DNA of 64,000 nt, from positions 275,600,122 through 275,664,121 of the forward strand of contig NC_084795.1 of the NCBI RefSeq assembly GCF_963169125.1, given 5' to 3'. Position numbers and translations under genes: made by a program. The notes beneath the pieces were generated by a model. It was not told the DNA's origin. It was given only the letters and a program-made list of their open reading frames with translations, and made no database searches. This DNA comes from Humulus lupulus. Taxonomy: Eukaryota > Streptophyta > Magnoliopsida > Rosales > Cannabaceae. Every line of letters begins with the position of its first letter. Positions within the stretch are counted from its first letter, which is position 1. Positions 20,599-32,560 of the stretch are shown here, one piece after another.

Positions 20599-22924
20599 CT
20601 AGTTTGGTGCCATGTTGTTCTTTGCTTGTTGCATATATAGAGGCATAGAGATGATATGCAAATTGCATATTATGTTGTGATGAGTTAGATTATGGTGGAA
20701 AGGACTCATCAGTTGTTTTGGTAAAGTTGGTTATGATTGACTTCAGTATGATCCTGGATATGGATTAGTTAATCAAGTGTGGGGCAATGCTAAATTTCAA
20801 GGAAAGAATAATAATTCTTGAGTTGAGAGTGGGAAGTCCTTGTGGCAGTTGGCACTGTGCATGGATTTTGTATGCTGATGATATCTGTATCTAGAGCTAG
20901 AGATCTGTTGCAGGAGGATGCATGGAACTCTTAACTAGTGTGGTGGATACCACTTAGGTTATGCCAGTGGAATTAGGATAGACTGGATTAGTCTATGAGT
21001 TCTGGATGTATTTCCAGGTGATTTGCTAGGATTTCCTTTATACAAAAATGATGGAATGGTGATTGGATTGGTGCAGGGGATGGAATCAGGCCTAGGGCAT
21101 TGTTTTGAGTGGCTTCAACAAAGTTGTAGAACCTAAAGGCATAGTTATTGAGTAAGATGGTATTCTCCAAGGTGGATCTTTGCTCTGGTAATTACCAGCT
21201 AGAGATCAGGGAGAAGGATATGCAGAAAAATGATGTTTTATCAAATAAGGGCACTGAGAGTGCTGGGTGGTGTTCTGAGAATTTGGTTAATGCCAAGTTG
21301 TTTTTATGAGTCAGATGAGCAAAGTATTCAAGAATATTTGAATTGGATTTGTGATCGTCTTGACCGATGGTCTTGTGATATATTCTCTGTGGAGATTTGC
21401 CAAGGTCAAGGAACACCTTATGGGCAGGAGTTTCCTTGGACGGGGAAGATATTATGTGTGTTTTGGGAAAGAATTCTGATTCTTCTTACAAATCAGAATC
21501 AATTGGTGGGTTGTTATGACACCTCAATGACAGGGAAAGTGATTGCATATGCATCATGTTGGTTAAAGGATATGACCAGAACTAGAGTGGAGTTTCTGGT
21601 GGGCCAGGTGGCTAGTTTTATGCTTGAGATTTCTATCTCAGAGAAGATCAAAAGGAAAGACATTTAAGTGAACCGCATATGGCAGAATTGAGGGCAGTGT
21701 CTTAGCTGGATTAGCTAAGGGTTATGCAGTGTCAGGTATGGGTATTTATAGTATAAGGATCAGACTTGGGATTTGATGGACACTGAGATTATATGGGAGA
21801 TTCTGGATGAATCTCATACAACTCTTTTATTCTCTTCATCCAGGTATCATGGAAATGTAACAGGATAGGAAATCTTTTTATTGATGTCCTGGGATGGAGA
21901 CGGGTGGAATAGAATACGTGGCAAAGTTCTTAACCTATTAGCAAGTCAAGACAGAATATCAGAAATCAGTAAGGCCATTGTAGCCTTTGAGTATTCCATA
22001 TTAGAAATAAAGAAACGTCGCGATGGATTTCGTGGTGGGGCTGCCCAAGATAATGGTCAGCGTGATTGGAATTGGGTCATTATGGACCAATATTTAAAGT
22101 GAGCCCACTTTTAATAGTAAGGACAAGTAACACAGCTCATCAGTATTCAGATCTTTGTGTGGGAAAGGTAGTATGCCTTCATTGGAATTTAAGGTCCATC
22201 TTATCAGATGAAGACTTATTATTACTTCCAAGTTTTGGAAGGGTTGCAGAAGGTGCTAAATACACAGTTTATTACTGTCAGACTGGTGGTAAATAAGAGA
22301 GAGAGAGAGAGAGAGTTATCCAATTATTATTATTGGAAGGACATCATATAAGATGAATGAGATATTATATCTGGATCCTAAGGTACTTCAGGGGAGCATG
22401 GAGGATTTTAAAAAGGTTGAAGCTTGAATACTTACTTCTCATAGTAAATGGAAAAGTTTTACTGAATTGAAAAGCAGGAACGTGGAGTTCCAAGTAGAAG
22501 ATTCTCTCTTCCATAAAGTATCACCATGGAAAGGGTGAGGAATTAAAGGCAAGTTAAGCCTGGATTAAGATGACTGTTTGAATCTTAGATAGGATCGGTC
22601 AGGTTGTCTTTGGATGGGCCTTATCTTTGGCACTATCAGTAGTGTACAGTGTAATATGTATTTCCATGTTGAGGACATGGGTTGAAAGGAAACTCATGAG
22701 TTGAGTTATCAAAATCTAAGGATTTAGGCTAAGATATCCTGTGAGGAATAGCCAATCCAAATATGAGATAGAAAGAACAAGATTCTGGAAAAGAAAATTG
22801 TATCTTAAGTCAAGGCAATGTTATAAAGACAGTGAGGTCGAGGGGACGACTTGGGAAACTGGAATCAGTTGTGCGGAATTTATATTCTGGGCGGTTTAGA
22901 TAAATCTCGAGGATGAAATTTCTG
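20599..22924 (+). pseudogene. Element A pol remnants (protease to chromodomain), heavily broken
   Basis: The order can be followed only by scattered matches to B and D: a protease-like stretch (MILDMD, about 20745), an RNase H scrap [13 protein letters not shown] (about 21535), integrase scraps WVIMDQY (about 22075), VRTSNTAHQYSDLCVGKVV and ILSDED (about 22200), a post-core KSRNVEFQV-like stretch (about 22475), and a final FCKERIV near the polypurine tract. Stops and shifts are frequent and the RT catalytic box is not recognisable. It is much more decayed than B, which sits inside A. Confidence 0.8.
22297..22315 (+). repeat. (GA)n microsatellite
   Basis: About nine GA repeats inside the integrase remnant of element A, absent from the aligned stretch of B and D. 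A slippage insertion after the element died is the simplest reading. Confidence 0.9.
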
Positions 22925-22925
22925 T

Positions 22926-22935
22926 AAGGAGAGGA
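22926..22935 (+). other. Polypurine tract of element A
   Basis: AAGGAGAGGA ends four bases before the 3' LTR start at 22940. Confidence 0.8.
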
Positions 22936-22939
22936 TAGT

Positions 22940-25488
22940 TGTAATGCCCCAAAATCTCTAATAAGGGTTAGGACCTTGATTAGGAGGCCGGGAGGGTCAT
23001 AATTAATTTATTGTGTTATTAAATGATTATATGCATGTTTATGTGAATTATATTATTATATGATGATAAATGCATGCATATGGGTCTACATTTCATTATA
23101 AAGGCATTTTCGTAATTTGGCCCGTTAAGGGCGTAATTGTGTATTTTCATGCATGTTGGTGAATTATAAATAAGACCACATTATAATGTGGATTTGTTCG
23201 AGCCATTCGACATGGGGTGATCTTTGAATATAAGTTATCAGTCTGGTCATAACGGGGTTAATTTCGGAGCTCGGGGTGAGTCTCAAGGTAATTTGAGGAT
23301 TAGAACATTACCGAGAATTAAAGGGTAATGGGATATGATTTATTGGTATTTGAGAATTTAGGAAATAACTGGAATTGGAGGGTGTTAATTATGATTAAGG
23401 AGATAGGTGCAAAAGGATGGTTTTACCCTTGGTGGCCTTAAGAGGACTTTAAAAAACCTAGGGGCATTTTGGTCTTTTAACCTTAAGGATATATATCATT
23501 GAAAATTTATAGAAAGCTTAAGAAAAAAAAACATCGCATCATCATCACCCTATTTCTCTCTCACAATCATCATCCTTCTTCTTCCTTTGTTTTTTTTTTA
23601 AAACTCCTTTTGAGGATCCAAGCTAGGAGAGCAAGGCTCGAGGGCTTAGGACCTTGGTTCAACCATTGAAGAGGATTTAATTTAAGCTTGAGGTAAGAAA
23701 TTCAACCATGAAAATCTTTGGTTATACCCTATTTCTATATAAGTTTTTAGTTGAGAAATTTAAGGTGATTAGTTGAGAATCAATGGAAGTTTTTGAGAAA
23801 GTTTTCTAGGGTTTTGATGAGGTTGTGTTATGAATGAAGTTTTGGGGTTAAAATATAGGTTTGGATGATGTTTGGGATTGGTTTTTAGGGGAAATCGCAG
23901 GGGAGAAAACCAGAGATTTTCTGGTCTGCAGGTGGCATCCCAGCGCTAGGCAGGGCAGAGAGTGCGACTCTCTCTGTTTTGGGACAGCACCCCAGCGCTA
24001 GTTCACTTTCCAGCAAACATATTTTTAGGGTTTGGGATGACTTTGGGGGCTCGGGGGATGGTTCCACTACCCCGTTTGGGTGGTTTGGAAGTCCCGGGGG
24101 CACGGAATTGGTCCAAGGAGTGAGGTTTTAGATTATAAACCTTTTTATGATTTATTTTGTTGATGGGATTCCATATTTGGTTATGACTAGGTGACCGCTA
24201 AAGGATCAAAGGATCAATCGTTCTCAAGGGTCGTTCATTTGTTATTTCTCGCTTGAACCAAAGGTAAGAAAACTGCACCCCATATGTGACGTGCATGGTT
24301 ATTATTGATGCATGTTTAGTGATTAAATGTGGACATTGATTGCATATCAAATGCTTAGCAAACCTTGCTCACTTGTGAATGGCACTGACTTATTGGTCAG
24401 AATCGGCAATGGTGTCGGTATTAACTGTGAAGTTGTGACTTACTAGTCAAGTTCGGCAGTAGTACCGAGCACTGGTCATATGGCATTGACTTATGAGTCA
24501 AGGACAGTTTTAGCATGTTTAATGCAAGCCGATAAAGATTAGATCTAATCGACATCTGCATTGAATGACTCATCATGAGCATTAATACCAGACCGGCCTT
24601 AGGTTCGATGAAAACTAAAAGTGCTTGTCTAGTCTAATGTCTAGTTATTTAGAGCCAGAGCCAGAAAGGCTAAGGTGACCTACACGTCACATGGCTAGGA
24701 GCATATGGGACCTCCGAGATGAACTTATCAGTCATCTGACTGGGATAGACTTATTAGTCATCTTACCGAGATGGATTTATCAATCATCTGACCGGGATAG
24801 ACTTATCAGTCATCTGACCGAGATAGACTTATCAATCATCTGACCGAGATAGACTTATCAGTCATTTTACTGGGACTGAATTATCAGTCATCTACTTAAA
24901 GATTGACTTATTAGTCAATTGCTCAAAGAATGACTTATTAGTCAACTGTTCAAAGAATGACTTATTAGTCATCTACTCAGAGCACAAGACTTCACAAACA
25001 TTTATTTGTACCTTCTTGCATGCATGAGTAGAGTTATTACTGCTTGGCATGCCTATTATGACTTAGTAACATGTTATTACTTGTTCATGAGCATATTGAG
25101 TTTTCTTGCTAGGCTTCGCCTCACGGGTGCTTTGTGGTGCGGGTAAAGGCAAAAGAAAGATGGACCATCCTTGAGTTGGAGAGCTTAGGTGACGATGTGT
25201 ACATATGCGACTGCTCCACCGCCATGGCCAAGGGTTTAAAGAGAAACTAGGGTTAAACCCTATTTTACCGCTTAGGTCAGCTGGTTTTAAATATTTTGTT
25301 TTAATTAACCTTTAAATTATATTTTGGGATCCCAATGTATAAAGTAAATGTTTTATCTTAACAAAAAATTTTACCCTAAACCGCTAATCATACTTAGTTA
25401 CACGATTATGGCCAACTGACTCGATTAACGAGTTTAGCACGGTTTAAAAAGGCACACCATCATGGTCCTTGGGGATTAGGGCATTACA
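22940..25488 (+). repeat. 3' LTR of element A
   Basis: 2,549 bp, TGTAATGCCC to GGGCATTACA, followed by ATTAC (25489-25493). It lacks the CACTA insertion and so preserves its empty site near 24147-24160. It carries 10 units of the 26-bp array, against 17 in the 5' LTR. Confidence 0.94.
24722..24980 (+). repeat. 26-bp tandem array in the 3' LTR of element A, 10 units
   Basis: Same unit as at 8514. Units 1-2 match units 1-2 of the 5' LTR, and units 3-10 match its units 10-17, so the difference is one contiguous block of seven units. Confidence 0.9.
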
Positions 25489-25493
25489 ATTAC

Positions 25494-27419
25494 AGTACTT
25501 TTCCCAAAATAACCCTAGCCATGGCAGCCAGGTAGGTTGAACATGTACCCGTCGCTCCATGCTCTCCATACTCATGGTTGGTCAACCTTCCCCTTGCCCT
25601 TACCTGCTCCATAGAGCACGCGTGGGCTGAGGCCCAGCAAGATACCACAACATATAACATAACACATAACATTCAACAGTATATAGCAAAACAGCCAACG
25701 GGCTAATACATAGCGGCCTACGCTGTCCCAGGCACTTTACCAAGCCATGGGTTCGCTGTCTTCACCGAGTAGGTGGATACAGCACCCTAAAAGGGTCTCA
25801 CCCAAGCGGCTTGCACTGAGCATGCTCAACATCTATCCCAGCCCCTTGCCGTACCCGGCTTCTTGTCGTTCTCGGCCTTCGCCGTTCTCAGCCTTTGTCG
25901 TTCACTCACAAACATGCATATAATAGCATAATAATCATAGATATCCATAAATATATTAAGCATAAACAATGGGGTCATGCCCTGCTCTACGAGTACAACC
26001 GTTTTCTTACCTATGTCCCGAGCTGATAAGCCAATGCGATCCCGAGCACAGTTTCCTAATCCAAGCCTTATTGAAAACCTAATTACAACGCATTCATAAT
26101 AACCATCCATCAAGCCTTAATCCAATAAATAACGTCATAATATTAATCTAGCCTCTGGGTCCTTGGATTCTACTAAACCGAGTAGTAGAATTCTTCCTTA
26201 GCTTTAACATTTAAGTTCCCAAGCTAAAAACCTCATTTTCCCTTTTCTTTTTTTTTTTCCATTTAGGGTCACGGCCCGCTACTAGTCAAAGGGCAAAGCC
26301 CTCCCTGTTGGAGGACACGGGCCACGGTGCGCCTAGGCAACTCAAAGGCTTCTCTAGCTTCTTCAAGCACACGGATCGCGGCACCTGATGAACAGGGCCC
26401 CGACCCGAGCCCCCAAACCCATAAATTCAACCTCTTTTCTGTGTTTTTCCTCAAGCCTAAACCCCAAATTCATACCCCCAATCACCAATTAAACCTACAG
26501 TTAAGCCTGTATTCCCTCTCCAAATAGCATAAGCATCCTAACCCTCCCATGAACAACTTCATAACCTCTCCAAATAGTCAAAATCAAACCAAAATTCAGC
26601 TCACATGCAATTTCCAATTCCCAACAGAATTAAGAAGAAACAACTCAAATTTAAACCCCTACCTTACAGATATCTTCACCCTGAGCAAATCTTCAAGCTT
26701 TAGCAAATCCACTCCAATTTTCCTTAGCCTAAGGTCCCCAAAGTTCATCAGCCACCAAGCAACAATGAGAGGAAGGGAGAACCGTGAGAGATAGAGAAAG
26801 AGAGACTTAGGAAGAATTCTATTTTTTTTTTTTTACTTAATTATGGTGTTTTCTCAAAGCCCCTCCGTTGCCTAAGTCCTTTTCTAGCTGCCTAATGACC
26901 AAAATGCCCCTATGTCTATCCTAGACCCTTTAATGCCTCCAAGGGAAATTCCATCATTTTCCATACCCGTTAATTCCTCGAGTGTCCCTATAAATCCCCA
27001 TTTAATTCCAACACAACCAAATAATTTCTAAATTACTACCCGTTACCCGATAATTCCCGAACACATTATATTTCCAAAATACCCCTAGGCTTTTCTCGAG
27101 CCGGGTATTCGACCCTGTTGTGACTATTTAACTAAACTACTCCCTGGGACCCTCTTGGATCTTGCATCAAAAATATATCACCCCTCACTCGTGGTTTAAT
27201 CACAATATACACATATCACATTTATGCCATCAAGGGGCTAAAATTACAAATATGCCCCTCATAGCCAGATGAGGCCCACATGCATATTTAATTCCCCTAA
27301 ACATGCACTTCTAATCACATAATCATTGAATTCATATTTTAGCATAATTAAATCGATTATTTCCCTCCTAGCACGCTAATCAAGGCCCTAAGCCTTATTA
27401 GCGAATTTGGGACGCTACA
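25494..27419 (-). repeat. Chromovirus LTR, right piece, split by element A
   Basis: Continues the LTR begun at 2325. Landmarks shared with element D's LTR: CATGGCAGCC..GGTTGAACATGTAC, CCCTTGCCCTTACCTG and GCTGTCCCAGGC.CTTTACCA, ending GCGAATTTGGGACGCTACA. It is the 3' LTR of a minus-strand element, because a polypurine tract (27423-27432) and a pol end follow immediately. It is more diverged from D's LTRs than those are from each other. Confidence 0.88.
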
Positions 27420-27514
27420 ACTATCCCTTCCTTACAGAAATTTCATCCTCGAAATTACCTGAATAACTCGGAATACCAATCCCGCATATCTTTCTCAAGT
27501 TCCCAAGTCGCCTC
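27420..27514 (-). pseudogene. C-terminal end of chromovirus pol, truncated
   Basis: On the minus strand this reads EATWELEKDMRDWY..ELFR then stop, then the spacer and polypurine tract before the LTR. It is the end of the chromodomain of the element that owns the split LTR. The rest of that element is missing, because the copia-type LTR begins at 27515. Confidence 0.85.
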
Positions 27515-29123
27515 TATTAGGAACGAGTTTCCTAATACGCAGCAGAATAAGGATGGGTTGGCCCAATGTACAACAAAAATTTTGTAACATATTTAAACTA
27601 CTTTTAAGTATGCAGATCCATTATTATACATGCATTAATCATAAACAAGAAAAGAATAAATAACATACCTCTTGATGCCTATCAAGTGTCCTTGCTATCT
27701 TTTCGTAAAATAAACAATCTTCCTATCCAAGCTACTCCCAAGTACTCACACCAAGATCTTCCACAATGTTCTCTACACCTTAAGAAGTGTGTGGGCACTT
27801 AGAGAATAAAAGATGGTATATTTCTGATTCAACTTGATTTACTCAACACATGAGATCAAGAGAATAGGTTTGAGATTGGTTCTGTATCTTTTTCAGGGAG
27901 AGATGGAAAATATCGTTCTTTTCTTGGAGCGAATAAATTCAGTATCTTCTTATTTTCTGATAACTCTAACTTAAATAGAAAATATTTAATTTTTTTTAAA
28001 AATAAATATGTAACCAATTACAATTTATCTTTTAATTAATTAATTATCTTTTTAATGAAAATACCAACACTAACTTTTTTGAATTTTTTATTAATTAATT
28101 AATTAAATAAATAAAAGTGAAAATTCCATCCCTGATTTCTATAGTTGCACGCCACACACAGTCCAAAGATTGTGTGTATCATGCAGTACCCTATAAAATA
28201 GGGATATTTATTTTCTCAACTATAATTTAACTATTTATTCAAACTACCTTATCCGATAAAATCCAACAACCTAATAATTAATTCAAATTTGAATCTATTA
28301 TCTTTGTAATTAATTATCACATTTAATTAATTATTTAAATAAATAGTAATCTTTTAAATTCAAATCCAATTTAAACTTATCAGATTATTATCTCTCGCTC
28401 AATTAAAGATATTTAATTAATTAAAACCAATTTTAACTAAATATCAATTTCAAAATTTTGATATTTATTTTATAATTTTGAAAATTATAATAAAGTAATT
28501 ATTTATATAATTTCGAAAATTATACAATTATTAATTATTTTTTATAATTACAACTATTTTCTAATTAATTAATTAATCACTATTATCACATAATTTCTTA
28601 TTTGGCTCGAAGAACATATTTCTTCTTAAATATGTCTTTTCACAATTTTACCTTTTATATCAACTCTTGTCTTGAATAGTATTGATAGAATTGTTGTGGG
28701 GACCTATGGACCTATAATTCCAAACTCCAATAAATTTGTGATTATTAATTAAACTCTTTAATTAAATAATCTTAATTTATTAATCTCATGATTACTCTAC
28801 TATAAAGATGAGACTGCACTCTTGTAATTATAGGATTTCATTTACTGAGTACTTTATAACAATAAAGCGTCCATTGATATAATCATTACATACAAATTAA
28901 CCCTCTAATAATGGTTCATAATTAACCAGAAATGAAATTACCGTTTTACCCTTTTAATTATATCTTGCTTCCTTAAGTACTATTGACTTTACTAGTGAAG
29001 GTTAATTCATAACTAAATTATGAATTTGAGTTCAATAAACTTTCAGTCCCAAAAGTAAACCCTTAAGAGAACCATTATTCAATCTATTACGAGAAGGTAT
29101 AGATTCATTATTTGTATACTATG
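27515..29123 (-). repeat. Copia-type LTR, partial
   Basis: Starts TATTAGGAACGAGTTTCCTA. Many plant copia LTRs show TGTTAGGAA at this end, read beside a GATACCAAT primer site, so I take this as the minus-strand 3' terminus of such an LTR with a G-to-A change. The body is very AT-rich, with TTAATTAA runs (28010-28600). The other end is lost at 29124, where element D's LTR begins. No coding region. The class is inferred from terminal text and composition only. Confidence 0.5.
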
Positions 29124-31208
29124 TGTAACGCCCTACTTTCTTAGAGTCATTACTAAGTGAGTTTTAAAACGTGCATTCAACTCGATAATCAAGGTTTCAG
29201 GTCAAATAGTGTAATTAAGCCATAAACAGAGTAGAAACTTTAGAAATAAATCCATCACATTGAAAATCATAAAAGTTTAACACTTGGGATCCCAAAATAC
29301 AGTCTAGAAATATTTACAACATATAAATTGAACCAAGTCGACTAAACGACAAAATCTAGGTTTATTTACAATCATCTCCCAAAATCCACTGACTGTGGCA
29401 GTCAGGCTGACCAAACATGTACATGCCGCTTCACGCTCGCCATACTCATGATTGGTTGACTTTACCCTTGCCCTTACCTGCACCACAGAGCATCTGTGAG
29501 CCGAAGCTCAGCTAGAAAACCCACAGACAGATAACATATGCAAAACATACACCAAGCATATAAACAGGCCATCAATAGGCTAAACACATACGGCCAAGCT
29601 GTCCCAGGCGCTTTACCAGGCCTTGGGTTCGCGGTTCTCACCGTGAGGATATCCCAGGTATCCTTTAGGGACTCGCCCTGGCAACTCGCACTCCATGTGC
29701 ACAACGCTGTTCCTGGCCCCTTGCCATACCTGGCCTTGCACTCAACGTGCCTAATGCCGTTCCCATTCCCGGTCCCTGCCGACCTCGGTCTACACTGTTC
29801 CTGGCTCTTGCCGATCATTCACATGATTGCATTCATAGCATAATAAACAAGTACAAAACACTAGCAAATTCAATCAAAGGGTTACGCCTTGCAAGTCAAA
29901 CACATTGGGCTTAGCCCAGCATACAAGCTCTATGGGAACAAGGGTTTTCTTACCAGAGTCTTGATCTTTCCGAACACCGATGCCCCGAGCACAGTCCTCT
30001 AACTTGAGCCTCGCTGAAACCCTAGTCACAAAACATTAACAATATCCATCCATCAAGTTCTAGTCCATTAAATAGCTTTGAGACGTATCTCTAACCTCCG
30101 GGACCTTGAATTCTATCAATCCGCGTGATAAAATCCATTCCGAGCCTTAACCATTGAGTTCCCAAGCCTAAACACCCTTAAAACACACAAACTGGCACTA
30201 AGAGCCACGGCCCTACCCACAAGCGCCGCGGCTAGCCTCGAAACAGAGGCTAGCACCTCACTGTCACCCACACGGGTCACGGCGCGCTCTCGAAACCCAG
30301 AATTCTTCACCTTTCTCCTGCATTTTCTTCAGACCAACTCATCCTATAATCAAGCTAACAGTTCCAGAAAATCAACACCAATATTCTAGCCCAATTTCAA
30401 CATCAAAACCCATCAAAACCTGCTCCAAAACTCAACTAAAATACCCAAGAACAGATCAAATTCCAATTACATGCATATCCTAAAAGCACAGCAGAAATTC
30501 AAGCTTAATTCCAATGGTTAGAGCTTACCTTTGCTGAGTTTAGTCTCTGAGTTTGATCCTTAATCCTCAAGCTTTTAGCTTCTAAGATTTTCCAGCCCAA
30601 TTCCTTATTTTAACTAGCCTCCTCCAGAATTTTCCTTGAGTTTATCTTAGAGAGTGAAAGAGAGAAGGAGATGAGAGCTATCTTCAGCTGGAAAGGAAAG
30701 TGGGTGTCGGTTTCTACAAGCCTCTAAATGGTTCTTCCCTTTGTTTTATTTAACTTAGTCTATGTGGTTACCTCAAGGCTCGGGGTACCAAAACGTCCCC
30801 GATGGCAAAATGGTAAATTTCCCCAATATTCCCTCCTAGACATTCTAACCTCAAATATATCTCCAGATATTTATTTCCATAACCCGATAACCCCATACAA
30901 TAACTAATGCCCTAATTACCCCTCGACTCACCCCGAGTCGGATTCTCAACCCTGTTGTGACTTTTAGGCTAACCGCTCCCCAGGACTGTCTTAGGCCGTG
31001 CTACACAGATAAATCACATACATATCGCATTTATCACAGTTATACATCTACTATCCAAACGGGGCCCACATGCACATTTAACTCAACTAAACATGCATCA
31101 TTATCATATATTCACATAAATTCACATATTAACATATTAACTCATTTATTGCCCTCTGGGCACGCTAATCAAGGCCCTAAGCCCTATTAACGAATTCGGG
31201 TCGTTACA
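29124..31208 (-). repeat. 3' LTR of element D (left copy)
   Basis: 2,085 bp from TGTAACGCCC to GGGTCGTTACA. It has a GC-rich block near 30205-30300 (AGCGCCGCGGC words) that is about 65 bp shorter than in the right copy. Confidence 0.93.
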
Positions 31209-31211
31209 ACT

Positions 31212-31222
31212 ATCCCCTCCTT
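31212..31222 (-). other. Polypurine tract of element D
   Basis: On the minus strand AAGGAGGGGAT, three bases before the 3' LTR. Confidence 0.85.
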
Positions 31223-31243
31223 ACAGAAATTTCGTCCTCGAAA

Positions 31244-32560
31244 TTACCTGAACAACTCGGGATACTGCTCCCTCATCTCTGACTCAAGTTCCCACGTCGC
31301 CTCCTCAACCTTGCTTTTTCTCAACAACACTTTCACCAAGGCGATGGTCTTGCTCCGCAAGACTTTATCTTTCTGGTCAAGAACCTGAACCGGTTTCTCC
31401 TCATAGGACAAATCCTGATCAAGCACCAGATTCTCAAAACTTAGAACGTGCGTCGAATCTGACACATACTTCCAGAGCATGGACACAAGGAAAACATCAT
31501 GAATCCCTGATAAAGCTGGAGGCATCGCTAACATGTACGCTACCTATCCAACCCGTTCCAAAATCTCGAAGGGGCCAACAAACCTAGGGCTCAACTTGCC
31601 CCGAACACCAAACCGTTTCACTCCCCTCAAAGGTGAAACCCTAAGAAACACATGATCACCAACCTGAAATTCCACGCCCTTGTGTTTCAGGTCTGAATAA
31701 CTCTTCTGACAACTCTGGGAGGCGAGCATTCGCGCTCTAATCTTCTTAATTGCCTCATTGGTTCTCTGAACCATTTCAGGACCCAAATATCTTCTCTCAC
31801 CTGTCTCATCCCAATGGATAAGTGATCTGCACTTCCTCCCATATAACATCTCGTACGGAGCCACTCCGATAGTCGCCTAATAACTGTTGTTGTATGAGAA
31901 CTCAATCAAAGGAAGATATTTACTCCATGATCCCCAAAATCTAGCACACAGGCTCACAACATATCCTCCAGTATCTGAATCGTCCTCTCAAACTGTCCAT
32001 CTGTCTGAGGATGATAAGCGGTACTAAACCGTAACTGCGTGCCCATAGCCTTCTGCAGACTCTCCCAAAACGTGGAAGTAAAGGTGGGGTCTCTGTCGGA
32101 TACTATCGACCTCGGAGCCCCATGAAGTCGTACAATCTCCTTCACATACAATTCATCATACTGCTCCAAAGTATAAGTTATCCTAACAGGCAAAAAGTTG
32201 GCGGACATGGTATACATATCCACAATCACCCACGCCGAGTCATGCTGACCCACAGTCCTCGGTAAACCAACCACAAAGTCCATAGTGATATCTTCCCACT
32301 TCCATTCTGGGATCCCTAGAGGCTGCAGCAACCGCGATGGCCTCTAATGTTCAGCCTTGACCTGCTGACAAGTTAAGCACTTGGCCACATAATCCACCAC
32401 ATCCCTCTTCATGCCCAACCACCAATACAGAGTTCTTAAGTCCTGGTACATCTTCGTCGTACCCGGGTGCAAAGAATAGGGAGTGGTATACGGTTCATCT
32501 AAGATCTCTCGTCGGATATTAGAATCCATCAGAACGCAGATTCGACCTTTGTACTTCAGT
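31244..32560 (-). pseudogene. Element D integrase and chromodomain, broken
   Basis: The zinc finger (YWWLGMKRDVVDYV..CLTCQQ) and catalytic core are present, with Asp in DITMDFVVGL, Asp in VSDRDPTF and Glu in DGQFERTIQ. A GPF module and a chromodomain tail EEATWELESEMREQYPELF follow. Stops fall at about 32345 (after VKAEH), 31952 (after ILEDML), 31880 (after NNSY) and 31543, plus a frameshift near 31935. Element B shows Gln, Arg and Gln at the first three, consistent with C-to-T decay. Confidence 0.9.

Larger units (their letters stand above)
2578..25488 (+). mobile_element. Element A: chromovirus-type Ty3/gypsy retrotransposon, plus strand, with nested insertions
   Basis: Bounded by two related LTRs that start TGTAATGCCC and end GGGCATTACA, flanked by a perfect 5-bp duplication ATTAC (2573-2577 and 25489-25493). 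The primer-binding site (9467) and polypurine tract (22926) set plus orientation. After removing the CACTA element (3830-7945) and element B (9638-19178) it is about 9.2 kb. Gag is partly readable and pol is badly broken. The decay of pol compared with B agrees with A being older than the element inside it. Lineage is inferred from sequence likeness of gag and pol remnants to B and D. Confidence 0.92.
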
